From: Bacillota bacterium
GTDB taxonomy: Bacteria > Bacillota > Clostridia > Lachnospirales > Lachnospiraceae
Reading direction: 5' to 3'
Assembly: GCA_023436065.1 (NCBI GenBank)
Contig: JAEZKU010000061.1
Location: 1 to 50,517 of the forward strand
Length of the DNA stretch: 50,517 nt
Under the pieces are notes generated by a model that searched no databases, was not told where the DNA came from, and saw only the letters and a list, made by a program, of their open reading frames with translations. This document shows, one piece after another, positions 33,264-41,829 of the stretch (position 1 is the stretch's first letter; every line of letters starts with the position of its first letter). Made by a program: the position numbers and the translations under genes.

Positions 33264-35852
33264 TTACACCGCGCTTTGAACCTGTGCTACCAGTTCATTA
33301 TTCTCCTCGTCGATTAATATGGTATCCTCAGGCTTTACCCGGTCACTCAGGATTAATCTGGCACTTAAGGTCTCCACGTTCTTCTGAAGGAAGCGTTTCA
33401 ATGGTCTCGCCCCATAGGCCGGATCATAGCTTCGCTCTACAATGAATGCCTTGGCCCGGTCTGTCAGACTGACGGTAATTTCCTTGTCGATCAGTCTCTT
33501 ATTCAGATCATCGAGCATCAGATTTATGATCATATCAATATTATCCTTCGTCAACGGCTTAAAGAGGACGATCTCATCCAGGCGGTTTAAGAACTCCGGA
33601 CGGAAGGAAGCACGCAGCTCATTCATAACCATCTCTTCACAGCTTTCCGTGATCTCGCCATAGTTATCAATTCCTTCAAGCAGATACCTGGAGCCGATAT
33701 TGGAGGTAAGTATGAGAATCGTGTTCTTAAAATCCACCGTTCGTCCCTGGGAGTCCGTAATACGCCCATCATCCAGTACCTGAAGCAGCACATTAAATAC
33801 ATCCGGATGTGCCTTTTCCACCTCATCGAACAGGATGACCGCATAAGGCTTCCGCCTTACTGCCTCCGTTAACTGTCCACCCTCTTCATAACCGATATAT
33901 CCGGGAGGAGCTCCAATCAGTCGAGCAACTGAGTGCTTTTCCATGTACTCACTCATATCGATACGCACCATGTTTTGCTCATTGTCAAAAAGGCTCTCAG
34001 CCAGGGCTTTTGCCAGCTCTGTCTTGCCCACACCGGTAGGTCCCAGAAACAGGAAGGAACCAATCGGTTTTTTGGGATCCTTAATGCCCGCCTTGGAGCG
34101 TAGGATAGCATCTGCCACTTTGTCCACTCCCTCATCCTGTCCGACAACCCGCTTATGAAGTTCAGCGCTTAAATGCAGTGTTTTATTGCGCTCCCCTTCT
34201 GTCAGCTTCGTAATCGGGATACCGGTCCAACGGGATACGATTTTGGCAATCTCCTCCTCGCTGACATTCTCATGGACAAGCATATTCTCATCCTGCTTCC
34301 CTCTTTCCTCCTGTGACAGCTGTTTCAAAAGCTCCGGCAGTCTTCCGTATTTTAGCTCGGCTGCTTTATTCAGATCATAGCTTCTTTCTGCCACTTCAAT
34401 TTCATTATTTAATTCCTCGAGTGCTTCCCTGAGCTTATGAACCTTCTCCATGGATGCTTTCTCGCTGTCCCATCTTGCTTTCTGGACAGCAAAGCTGTCA
34501 CGAAGCTCCGCCAGCTCCCGCTGCAGCTCTATCAGACGTTCCGCACTTAACCGGTCATTTTCCTTCTTTAGAGCCGCCTCTTCTATCTCCATCTGCATGA
34601 TTCTTCTCTGCATATCATCCAGTTCAGTCGGCATTGAGTCAAGCTCTGTCTTGATCAGTGCGCAGGCTTCATCAACCAAATCAATGGCCTTATCAGGCAG
34701 GAAGCGTTCTGAGATATAACGATCTGACAGGGTTGCAGCACTCACCAGGGCGCCATCTGTAATCTTCACCCCATGGAATACCTCATATCGCTCCTTTAAG
34801 CCTCTTAGGATAGAGATTGTATCCTCCACGGTAGGTTCCTCCACCATAACAGGCTGAAATCTTCGCTCAAGGGCAGCATCCTTCTCAACATACAGACGAT
34901 ACTCGTTCAATGTGGTTGCTCCGATACAGTGCAGCTCACCTCTTGCCAGCATCGGCTTAAGCATATTACCGGCATCCATGGAGCCCTCAGTCTTCCCTGC
35001 TCCGACGATCGTATGAAGCTCATCGATGAACAGGATAATCTGTCCTTCGCTTTTCTTCACTTCCTCCAGGACTGCCTTTAATCGCTCCTCAAATTCACCA
35101 CGGTATTTGGCACCGGCAACCAGCGCGCCCATGTCAAGGGCAAACAGCCTTTTATCCTGCAGAGCTCCGGGCACATCTCCCCTGACAATTCTCTGTGCCA
35201 GTCCTTCTACTACAGCGGTCTTACCAACACCGGGTTCTCCGATCAGCACCGGATTATTCTTTGTCTTTCTGGATAGGATTCGAATTACATTCCTTATCTC
35301 GGTATCCCTGCCAATTACAGGATCCAGCTTCTGTTCCTTGGCTCTTGCAACCAGATCATAGCCATATTTCTCAAGCGTATCATAGGTAGCCTCAGGATTG
35401 TCCGTCATTACCTTCTGATTGCCTCTGACTGTCTGCAGTGCCTTCAGAAAGTCCTCCCTGTTGACGCGAAATTCACCAAACAGGGCTTTTACCTCCTTAT
35501 TTGGCTGCTTGAGCATACTTAGAAACAGGTGCTCCACCGATACATAGGAATCCCCCATCTGTTTTGCTTCATTCTCTGCGTAAATCAGAATTTTATTCAG
35601 ATCATTGCTGATATAGACCTGCCCACCGGAGACCTTGGGTCGTTTGTTCAATAGTCCCTTCACCTGCGCAAGGAATACCTCGGTATTTATGTCCATCTTC
35701 TCCAGCAGCTTCCGGATCAGACTGTCTTCAAGATTGAGCAGCGCATAGAGAAGGTGCTCTACCGTAATCTCCTGGTGGCCGTATTCATAGGCCAGCTTCT
35801 CGCAATTCTCAACAGCCTGGATCGAGTTCTGAGTAAATTTGCTAATATTCAT
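33264..35852 (-). CDS. clpB: ATP-dependent chaperone ClpB
   Basis: 862 residues, full length. N-terminal Clp repeats (about 1-145), first AAA+ domain with Walker A GEPGVGKT, a long coiled-coil middle domain (about 400-530, marking ClpB rather than ClpC), and second AAA+ domain with GPTGVGKTELAKAL and LFDEVEKAH. Works as a hexamer with DnaK to rescue aggregated proteins. ATG follows GAGGATAACAT. A sigma-A promoter lies about 110 bases upstream; I see neither a CIRCE element nor a CtsR box, so the heat control is not evident. Confidence 0.96.
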   Translation of the reverse strand: MNISKFTQNSIQAVENCEKLAYEYGHQEITVEHLLYALLNLEDSLIRKLLEKMDINTEVFLAQVKGLLNKRPKVSGGQVYISNDLNKILIYAENEAKQMGDSYVSVEHLFLSMLKQPNKEVKALFGEFRVNREDFLKALQTVRGNQKVMTDNPEATYDTLEKYGYDLVARAKEQKLDPVIGRDTEIRNVIRILSRKTKNNPVLIGEPGVGKTAVVEGLAQRIVRGDVPGALQDKRLFALDMGALVAGAKYRGEFEERLKAVLEEVKKSEGQIILFIDELHTIVGAGKTEGSMDAGNMLKPMLARGELHCIGATTLNEYRLYVEKDAALERRFQPVMVEEPTVEDTISILRGLKERYEVFHGVKITDGALVSAATLSDRYISERFLPDKAIDLVDEACALIKTELDSMPTELDDMQRRIMQMEIEEAALKKENDRLSAERLIELQRELAELRDSFAVQKARWDSEKASMEKVHKLREALEELNNEIEVAERSYDLNKAAELKYGRLPELLKQLSQEERGKQDENMLVHENVSEEEIAKIVSRWTGIPITKLTEGERNKTLHLSAELHKRVVGQDEGVDKVADAILRSKAGIKDPKKPIGSFLFLGPTGVGKTELAKALAESLFDNEQNMVRIDMSEYMEKHSVARLIGAPPGYIGYEEGGQLTEAVRRKPYAVILFDEVEKAHPDVFNVLLQVLDDGRITDSQGRTVDFKNTILILTSNIGSRYLLEGIDNYGEITESCEEMVMNELRASFRPEFLNRLDEIVLFKPLTKDNIDMIINLMLDDLNKRLIDKEITVSLTDRAKAFIVERSYDPAYGARPLKRFLQKNVETLSARLILSDRVKPEDTILIDEENNELVAQVQSAV

Positions 35853-35964
35853 ATGTTATCCTCGTACAACTTACACCGTTCGTAAATCATACTCTCCTTT
35901 CTGCGTTTATCATAAACAGCCTTCATTTACGTTATTTTTTAATTTGGTTGTCTGTTCTACATCA

Positions 35965-35993
35965 ACTATAACATATGGATCATGATAATGCAA
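35965..35993 (-). promoter_or_regulatory. Sigma-A promoter of clpB
   Basis: TTGCAT (35988-35993), 17-base spacer, TATAGT (35965-35970) on the minus strand. Confidence 0.6.
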
Positions 35994-36030
35994 TAGCCGT
36001 TTTATTTAATTAAAAATTTTTATCCGGGAA

Positions 36031-36059
36031 TTGCCATTTTCTTAACCTTGTATTATAAT
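36031..36059 (+). promoter_or_regulatory. Sigma-A promoter of the 134-residue gene and azlCD
   Basis: TTGCCA (36031-36036), 17-base spacer, TATAAT (36054-36059). Confidence 0.7.
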
Positions 36060-36096
36060 GTACCCAATAAAATTCCCCTATGGAAAGGACAATATT

Positions 36097-36501
36097 ATGT
36101 CAGGTAAGAAGAAAGGACTTCCGAAACAGTTTACTAAGCAATATGCCGATCTGCTCTATATGACCCCCAGCAAGATAACAGCCAAGGATATCGCCGCAGT
36201 TTTCGGAGGTACCTATGGACTGACCATTGAACTCTGGGCTGAAATGGACGTATTGGAGCTAACTCTTCCGAATCAGAACTCTGTCGATTTTGAACCCGTA
36301 GACATTTCCTTCAAGGATCCCTCCGATGCTGCCTTCGTGAAAAACCGTGGTATCTCCAGCATCTACTATATCAACTTATGTCAGGATGATTTACCGGAGG
36401 TAATCCCTTACTTCGAGCAGCTGGTGAATCAACATTCCGGCTTTGTATGTGCGGACAGTGAAGATTTCACTCCCATCTATGCCGGTAGTTCCAAAAGATA
36501 A
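36097..36501 (+). CDS. Uncharacterised 134-residue soluble protein
   Basis: No family recognised. The N-terminus is basic (MSGKKKGLPKQFTKQY), followed by mixed alpha/beta sequence with acidic, aromatic strands (ELWAEMDVLELTLP, VDFEPVDISF) and a C-terminal segment YFEQLVNQHSGFVCADSEDFTPIY. No membrane segment. ATG at 36097 has AAAGGA upstream; the earlier ATG at 36058 overlaps the promoter -10 and cannot be transcribed from it. It is 23 bases before azlC and shares its promoter, but nothing links it to amino-acid export by sequence. Confidence 0.8.
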   Translation: MSGKKKGLPKQFTKQYADLLYMTPSKITAKDIAAVFGGTYGLTIELWAEMDVLELTLPNQNSVDFEPVDISFKDPSDAAFVKNRGISSIYYINLCQDDLPEVIPYFEQLVNQHSGFVCADSEDFTPIYAGSSKR

Positions 36502-36524
36502 GAAAGAATAAAGGAGTTAACATA

Positions 36525-37223
36525 ATGAATGCAAAATCAGCAGCCCTAAAGGCTGCTTTTCCACTTACCATTCCCGTTTTAACAGGATATCTCGTACTCG
36601 GAGCCGCTTACGGGATCCTAATGAACAGCAAGGGCTTTTCCCTGATCTGGATTGCTGTAGCCAGTATCTTTATCTTTGCCGGTTCAATGCAGTTCCTGAC
36701 CGTCGCTCTGTTAGCCGCCGGATTTGACCCAATCGGTGCCTTTCTCATGACGATTGCTGTCAATGCCAGGCATCTGTTCTACGGTATCTCTATGCTGAAG
36801 CAGTACCGAGGCATCGGGGGTCTGAAGTCCTACCTGATTTTCTCTTTGACAGATGAAACCTTTTCCATTCTGTGTTCTGCAACGCCTCCTGAACATGTAG
36901 AGAAGAAATGGTTCTATTTCTTTATCTCACTTCTGGACCATCTTTATTGGATCATCGGGTCCATATTTGGCGGTATCCTGGGCAGTATGCTGCACATTAA
37001 TACGAAAGGGATCGATTTTGTGCTTACCGCATTTTTTGTTGTTATTATGATTGATCAGTGGAATGCTGCAAAAAATCATCTTCCTGCCATCATAGGAGTT
37101 GTCAGCGCCATCCTCTGCAGAATCATTTTTGGTGCTTCAGATTTTATTATACCCTCTATGATCTGTATCATATTGCTCGTTACCCTACTAAAGAAACCGA
37201 TGGAAAGGAGTAAACTGCTATGA
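36525..37223 (+). CDS. azlC: Branched-chain amino acid exporter, large subunit AzlC
   Basis: 232 residues. Hydrophobic protein with several helices and the AzlC block GSMQFLTVALLAAGFDPIGAFLMTIAVNARHLFYGIS. With AzlD it exports branched-chain amino acids or their analogues across the membrane. ATG follows AAAGGAG. Its TGA overlaps the azlD ATG (ATGA), which implies coupled translation. Confidence 0.93.
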   Translation: MNAKSAALKAAFPLTIPVLTGYLVLGAAYGILMNSKGFSLIWIAVASIFIFAGSMQFLTVALLAAGFDPIGAFLMTIAVNARHLFYGISMLKQYRGIGGLKSYLIFSLTDETFSILCSATPPEHVEKKWFYFFISLLDHLYWIIGSIFGGILGSMLHINTKGIDFVLTAFFVVIMIDQWNAAKNHLPAIIGVVSAILCRIIFGASDFIIPSMICIILLVTLLKKPMERSKLL

Positions 37224-37558
37224 ATTACACCACTGTCCAGTTAATCATATTCTTTGCCATCGTATCCCTTGGTACTTTCCTTACCCGGGCCCTTCCCTTT
37301 ATTCTGTTCCCAGAGAACAAGGAAATACCCAAATATGTCAAATACCTGGCTGACGTCCTCCCCTATACCATCGTCGGATTATTAGTCATCTATTGTCTGA
37401 AAGATATTCGCCTCACTGCGGCTCCTTTTGCGCTACCGGAGGGAATCAGCCTTCTTGTAGTAGTCCTTCTACATAAATGGAAAAAGAACACCCTGCTCAG
37501 TATCGGTGCGGGTGCTCTGTTATATATGTTCCTTATTCAATATGCATTTGTTTCATAA
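37220..37558 (+). CDS. azlD: Branched-chain amino acid exporter, small subunit AzlD
   Basis: 112 residues, about four helices. Typical AzlD features: FLTRALPFILFP near the N-terminus, KYLADVLPYTIVGLLVIYCLKD in the middle and a HKWKKNTLLSIGAGALLYMFLIQ end. Overlaps azlC by four bases. It ends 12 bases from the convergent HD-GYP gene with no terminator between them. Confidence 0.92.
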   Translation: MNYTTVQLIIFFAIVSLGTFLTRALPFILFPENKEIPKYVKYLADVLPYTIVGLLVIYCLKDIRLTAAPFALPEGISLLVVVLLHKWKKNTLLSIGAGALLYMFLIQYAFVS

Positions 37559-37570
37559 TGAAGCAATCCA

Positions 37571-38644
37571 TTAAATAATTTCTTTAATTCTGACATTGCG
37601 TTCACGGGAAAGATCTACATAACTTTCCCCTATACGAATTACAGGTCTGGAGAGTGAAAGACGATTGATCATAATAACCTCTCCTTCTCGTCCATCACTT
37701 ATTCTGACTAAATTGTGCATATAGGATTCGACAATACGCTCCAGGAAAGTCATCAAAAATCCTGGATCGTATTTCAAGAAACCTTCCCGTTCAAACTCAT
37801 CCACCACATCAAAAGGACAGATTGCATCACGATAACGGCGATTCGAGGTCATTGCATCATATACATCGGCAATTGCAATGATTTTCGCAAAATCATCGAT
37901 CTGTTCTGCAATAAATCCATTTGGATAGCCACTTCCATCACATCTCTCATGGTGCATCAGAGTCGTATATTTTACTCTGATATCCACCTGTTGGTCCTTC
38001 AGCGCCTGATAACCCTTGATGGTATGGGTCTTGACGATCTTAAATTCCTCGGGTGTCAGTTTCCCGACTTTTTGGATAATTTCCTTCGGAATCAACATCT
38101 TTCCGATGTCATGAAGCAATCCGCTTAGGGTAAGTATCTTGATGTCCTCAGGTGAAAATCTGAGCCAGTGTCCGAATACATTGCAGATCAGTGAGACATT
38201 CAGGCTATGCACATAGGTCATGTCATCGTAGTTACGAATACCATGAAGCATCTCCAGTATATGTGCACCGTTACGACCCTCCTTCAGGATACGGTTGGTC
38301 TCTTCCAAAAGCGCATCAATGTCAAAACTGATGGTACCCGAAAGAATCTGATTAAAGTTTTCTTCTATATTCTGTACTGTATCAACGTAGGTGCGGTTAA
38401 ATTTCTTAAATTCCGGAGTGCTTCGAAGCATCTCAATATAAGAAACCTCTTCAATTATCTCTATCTTCGGACTGTCCTTATATATCAGCAGGCCGTAAAT
38501 ATTATAAAAGCGTAATCTCGTGATCATTCGTTCATCAAGTATTGTGTTCTTTGTAATAATCAACTGATTTTTCGAGCTATAGATGTCTGAGGCAACCTTC
38601 ATCCCGACCTCAGCCTGATCTGTTCTTATTCTTACAGCCTCCAC
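37571..38644 (-). CDS. HD-GYP domain protein, probable c-di-GMP phosphodiesterase
   Basis: 357 residues. The N-terminal region (about 1-60; QAEVGMKVASDIYSSKNQLIITKNTILDERMI) is common in clostridial HD-GYP proteins. The catalytic domain has HSLNVSL, the metal pair HDIGK, and HHERCDGSGYPNG, the GYP signature; all expected ligands are visible. It should hydrolyse c-di-GMP, which controls motility and attachment. No receiver or membrane domain. GTG start with GAAGGTG upstream. It has its own sigma-A promoter. Confidence 0.92.
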   Translation of the reverse strand: MEAVRIRTDQAEVGMKVASDIYSSKNQLIITKNTILDERMITRLRFYNIYGLLIYKDSPKIEIIEEVSYIEMLRSTPEFKKFNRTYVDTVQNIEENFNQILSGTISFDIDALLEETNRILKEGRNGAHILEMLHGIRNYDDMTYVHSLNVSLICNVFGHWLRFSPEDIKILTLSGLLHDIGKMLIPKEIIQKVGKLTPEEFKIVKTHTIKGYQALKDQQVDIRVKYTTLMHHERCDGSGYPNGFIAEQIDDFAKIIAIADVYDAMTSNRRYRDAICPFDVVDEFEREGFLKYDPGFLMTFLERIVESYMHNLVRISDGREGEVIMINRLSLSRPVIRIGESYVDLSRERNVRIKEII

Positions 38645-38683
38645 TACATTTCACCTTCCGTTCTCATAAGTACAACTAAATAA

Positions 38684-38712
38684 AGTATAACTATAAATGT
38701 ATATAAATTCAA
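38684..38712 (-). promoter_or_regulatory. Sigma-A promoter of the HD-GYP gene
   Basis: TTGAAT (38707-38712), 17-base spacer, TATACT (38684-38689) on the minus strand. Confidence 0.65.
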
Positions 38713-38747
38713 GTGTCACTTTATACTATAATCACAAAAAGGGCACA

Positions 38748-39509
38748 TTACATACCATACTCCAGAAGCAGTCCGACGGGGCAATGATCACTTCCCATCA
38801 CCTCTGAATAGATGATACTGTCTGTTATCCTATCCTTCCATTGGTCGGAGATCAGAAAATAGTCAATACGCCATCCAACATTCTTTTCCCTGGCTTTAAA
38901 CATATAAGACCACCAGGTATAGGCATCCGTTTTATCAGGATAAAGATATCGGAAGGTATCTACGAAACCGCTTTCTAAAAGCTTCGTCATCTTATCTCTT
39001 TCCTCCACTGTAAATCCGGCATTTCGCGTATTCGTCTTAGGATTCTTTAAGTCAATCTCCTTGTGAGCAACATTCATGTCCCCGCAAACGAGCACGGGTT
39101 TCTTTTTGTTTAGCTCTGTCAGATAGTCTCGAAAAGCCTCTTCCCATTCCATCCGGTAATCCAGTCTCGCCAGTTCCTTTTGTGAATTTGGTGTATATAC
39201 AGTAACCAGGTAGAAGTCTTCATACTCCAGAGTGATGACTCTTCCCTCCTGATCATGCTTTTCAATATTTAGATCATAGGTAACTGCAAGAGGTTCTTTT
39301 TTGCAGAAAATCGCCGTTCCTGAATAACCCTTTTTCACAGCAGAATTAAAATACTGGTGGTAACCCTCATAAGAAATCTCCACCTGCTCAGGCTGCAGCT
39401 TCGTCTCCTGAAGGCAGAAAAAATCCGCATCCTCATTTTTAAAGAATTCCTCAAAGCCTTTATTGCAGCAGGCGCGTAAACCGTTTACATTCCATGAAAT
39501 CAGCTTCAT
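38748..39509 (-). CDS. exoA: Exodeoxyribonuclease III
   Basis: 253 residues. AP endonuclease/exonuclease for base-excision repair. Visible are the start MKLISWNVNGLRA, the catalytic FFCLQETKLQ, VYTPNSQKELARLDYRMEWE, GDMNVAHKEIDLKNPKTN, FVDTFRYLYPD, TWWSYMFKAREKNVGWRIDYFL and the final GSDHCPVGL with its Asp-His pair. All active residues are intact. The HAD phosphatase gene lies about 100 bases upstream on the same strand. Confidence 0.96.
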   Translation of the reverse strand: MKLISWNVNGLRACCNKGFEEFFKNEDADFFCLQETKLQPEQVEISYEGYHQYFNSAVKKGYSGTAIFCKKEPLAVTYDLNIEKHDQEGRVITLEYEDFYLVTVYTPNSQKELARLDYRMEWEEAFRDYLTELNKKKPVLVCGDMNVAHKEIDLKNPKTNTRNAGFTVEERDKMTKLLESGFVDTFRYLYPDKTDAYTWWSYMFKAREKNVGWRIDYFLISDQWKDRITDSIIYSEVMGSDHCPVGLLLEYGM

Positions 39510-39612
39510 CTTAATTACCGTCCCTTCCTCTTAGCAGTAGCTAAACCTTCGTACCTATTTTTGCATTTAAATTATTCAACTACATATGATACAGCTTTTG
39601 TTTATTCACGTA

Positions 39613-40263
39613 TCACAGATGGACAATGATATCAAATACGTCCATCACTGTTTCTGCAATCGCATCCGCACCGGCAGCCTGCATTTCCTCCCTGCTGCCA
39701 TAGCCGTACAATACTCCGAGAGAGGCGATCCCTACTGCCTTCGCTCCGAGTACATCATGCTCCCTGTCTCCAACCATGACGATTTTCTCTTTTTCTGTGA
39801 TGCCGTTTCTTTCCATCGTATAGCGGATGATCTCTTCCTTTGCAGAACGGCTGCCATCCATGTTGGCACCGCAGACATCTTCAAAATATTCGGTCAGATG
39901 AAAATGCTCCAATATCTTTACTGCAAATTCCTCCGGCTTTGAGGTCGCAACATAAAGCTTTCTTCCTGACGCCCTCAGTTCTGAAAGCAGCTTCTCCATT
40001 CCTTCATAAACTTCATTTTCATATAATCCCGTAACCTTAAAATACTCCCTGTATTTTGACACGAGCTCCTCTGCCTGTGTTGTGTCAAAGCCATAATATT
40101 TCATAAAGGATTCCCGAAGCGGCGGACCTATGAATTTGCACAGGCTGTCCAATTCCTCTACGTTGATTCCTTTGGATTGCAAGGCATACCTGACAGATTT
40201 GGTGATCCCCAGCTTTGGATTAGTCAACGTACCGTCCAAATCCATAAAAACATACTCTTTCAT
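39613..40263 (-). CDS. HAD-family phosphatase (PGP/Gph-like)
   Basis: 216 residues. Motif I FMDLDGTLTNP (nucleophile and acid Asp), cap domain (about 18-85), motif II VATSKP, motif III Lys in the later helix and motif IV MVGDREHDVLGAKAVGI. Closest in style to phosphoglycolate or 5'-nucleotide phosphatases. The substrate is uncertain. ATG follows GGGAGGGG. It follows the DUF951 gene by 67 bases, same strand. Confidence 0.92.
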   Translation of the reverse strand: MKEYVFMDLDGTLTNPKLGITKSVRYALQSKGINVEELDSLCKFIGPPLRESFMKYYGFDTTQAEELVSKYREYFKVTGLYENEVYEGMEKLLSELRASGRKLYVATSKPEEFAVKILEHFHLTEYFEDVCGANMDGSRSAKEEIIRYTMERNGITEKEKIVMVGDREHDVLGAKAVGIASLGVLYGYGSREEMQAAGADAIAETVMDVFDIIVHL

Positions 40264-40330
40264 AGCTTATCCCCTCCCATTACACTTAAGCATGACCAAC
40301 CTATCAGAATCACGCTGCATATCATTCACA

Positions 40331-40519
40331 CTATTCGCTCTGTGGCTTTCTAACCTGCTTAATATTCTTTTCAACCTGCTTTCGGGGCAGCATCACCTGA
40401 TGCCCGCAGCCGAGGCATTTGAGGCGAAAATCCATACCTACGCGAAGTATTTCCCATTCATAGCTGCCGCAGGGATGCTGTTTTTTAAGCTTTACGATAT
40501 CACTGATATTTAAATCCAT
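40331..40519 (-). CDS. DUF951 family small protein
   Basis: 62 residues. Matches DUF951: start DLNISDIVKLKKQHPCGSYEW, then RVGMDFRLKCLGCGHQVMLPR. Three cysteines, including a CxxC pair, suggest a small zinc site. Function unknown; in Firmicutes the gene often sits near replication or ribosomal genes. ATG has GAGGGG four bases before it. An extended -10 (TGATATACT, 40563-40571 on the minus strand) may drive it. Confidence 0.9.
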   Translation of the reverse strand: MDLNISDIVKLKKQHPCGSYEWEILRVGMDFRLKCLGCGHQVMLPRKQVEKNIKQVRKPQSE

Positions 40520-40603
40520 GGAGCCCCTCTATCCTCTCTGATCAATTAGTTTTATAGAGTATAGTATATCATAATCCGATTACTAAAAAAATAATTTTTT
40601 CAG

Positions 40604-40632
40604 TTGCATTTCAATGCGATGTGGTGTAGTAT
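40604..40632 (+). promoter_or_regulatory. Likely sigma-A promoter of the hemolysin III gene
   Basis: TTGCAT (40604-40609), 17-base spacer, TAGTAT (40627-40632). It leaves a leader of about 135 bases. Confidence 0.45.
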
Positions 40633-40774
40633 ATATTTATGCTTCACGTAGTATTTATTACTACATAACAGAGTATTTATATTGCAACACGTATAATTCC
40701 CATAGAAAAGTGCATACTAAGACAAAAATGTTTTTTTAGGATTTAGAAAGACAATCTTTTAAGGAGTTGATTTT

Positions 40775-41443
40775 ATGACAGCAAAGAAAGTAAAAGCAAA
40801 AGATCCAGGCAGCTCAATCACACATCTGATTGGTACCCTGATGGCAGTGTTTGCAGCCATTCCCTTATTACTCAAGGCCGCCAGTCAGCCAGGTCCTGTC
40901 CACCTGATTTCCCTTGGTGTATTTATCTTCAGTATGATCCTGCTGTATTCAGCCAGCACCATCTATCATACCTTCGGAAAAACCCTAAAGGTGCATATCC
41001 GGCTGAAAAAGCTCGATCATATGGCTATCTATGTACTGATTGCGGGAACTTATACTCCTATCTGCCTGATCGCCCTCGGTGGCAAAACCGGTCTTATTCT
41101 GCTTGCTCTGATCTGGGGGTTGGCTGTCATAGGTATTATCGTTACGGCTTTTTGGGTACACTGTCCGAAATGGTTCTCCTCTGTCATCTATATTACCATG
41201 GGCTGGACCTGCGTTTTGGCTTTCACACAGATCATTAATTCCCTTCCCATGGCTGCTTTTGAGTGGCTTTTGGCAGGAGGAATCATCTATACGGTCGGTG
41301 GTGTGATTTATGCCCTGAAGCTCCCGATTTTTAATAATAAACACAAGAACTTCGGATCCCACGAAATTTTCCATCTCTTTGTCATGGGCGGCAGCTTCTG
41401 CCACTTCATCCTGATGTATAATTATATCTCCACAATGCCGTAA
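40775..41443 (+). CDS. trhA: Hemolysin III / PAQR family membrane protein TrhA
   Basis: 222 residues, about seven helices. Conserved residues of the family are present: SSITHLIGTLMAVFAAIPLL, SASTIYHTF, LDHMAIYVLIAGTYTPICL, and the final GSHEIFHLFVMGGSFCHFI with metal-binding His residues. Bacterial members are linked to membrane-lipid homeostasis rather than proven hemolysis. ATG follows AAGGAG. No plus-strand terminator is evident after it. Confidence 0.93.
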   Translation: MTAKKVKAKDPGSSITHLIGTLMAVFAAIPLLLKAASQPGPVHLISLGVFIFSMILLYSASTIYHTFGKTLKVHIRLKKLDHMAIYVLIAGTYTPICLIALGGKTGLILLALIWGLAVIGIIVTAFWVHCPKWFSSVIYITMGWTCVLAFTQIINSLPMAAFEWLLAGGIIYTVGGVIYALKLPIFNNKHKNFGSHEIFHLFVMGGSFCHFILMYNYISTMP

Positions 41444-41473
41444 TAGCAAAAGAAGCTTGGATATTAGGTTAAC

Positions 41474-41521
41474 AAAAAGGCTGTTGATTGCATTTTCCTT
41501 CAGAAAATGTCTCAACAGCCT
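41474..41521 (-). terminator. Orphan minus-strand terminator
   Basis: AGGCTGTTGA with its complement enclosing a second stem CATTTTC/GAAAATG, then TTTTT on the minus strand. The nearest minus-strand gene upstream, pgi, already has a terminator at 41749-41788, so this one should end another transcript. Confidence 0.8.
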
Positions 41522-41684
41522 ATGTCATATCTATGTTAAGCAGCCGAATAGTCTGGTAAATTATCAGGACAGCAACTGTTCACGCTCTTTTTGAGGTAAA
41601 ATAGATTCGGTTGCGAATTCTCAAAGATATGTATCCGTACCCCAGGATTGCTGCCCCGGCAACATTATCAGTTAATACATTATA
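41522..41684 (-). ncRNA. Candidate small RNA between pgi and trhA
   Basis: A TATAAT (41679-41684) with GTAACA 18 bases upstream could start a minus-strand transcript near 41672 that ends at the terminator 41474-41521, about 200 bases. Inside, CTTTGAG/CTCAAAG-like and TTCG-CAAC-CGAA pairings can form, and GGGGCAGCAAT can pair loosely with AGTTGCTGTCC. I cannot assign a class (6S, SRP and tmRNA hallmarks are not seen). Confidence 0.3.
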
Positions 41685-41720
41685 CGCATAAAACCCACGT
41701 TTGTTACTGAAAAGAATTCC

Positions 41721-41736
41721 TTTGCCAATTGGCAAA
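41721..41736. repeat. Perfect 16-bp palindrome
   Basis: TTTGCCAATTGGCAAA, with no loop; more like a dimeric protein-binding site than an RNA hairpin. It lies just upstream of the orphan unit. Confidence 0.6.
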
Positions 41737-41748
41737 TTCTCATAAGAA

Positions 41749-41788
41749 AGGACCAGCCTTCCTCCTATAATACCGGAGGGCTGGTCCT
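41749..41788 (-). terminator. Terminator of pgi
   Basis: AGGACCAGCC with its complement plus an inner CCTCC/GGAGG stem; T-rich TCCTTTCTT follows on the minus strand. Confidence 0.65.
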
Positions 41789-41829
41789 ATTTCAGTCTAT
41801 ACAAATCTATCATTATATCGATCTGATAT

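Noticed and set aside
35853..35965. CIRCE or CtsR site before clpB
   Set aside because: Looked for the inverted repeat TTAGCACTC and the GGTCAAA direct repeat; neither is present.
41580..41735. 51-codon minus-strand frame starting at TTG downstream of pgi
   Set aside because: No ribosome site at a usable distance, its start lies inside the 16-bp palindrome, and the proposed -10 falls within it. Kept only as an alternative to the small-RNA idea.
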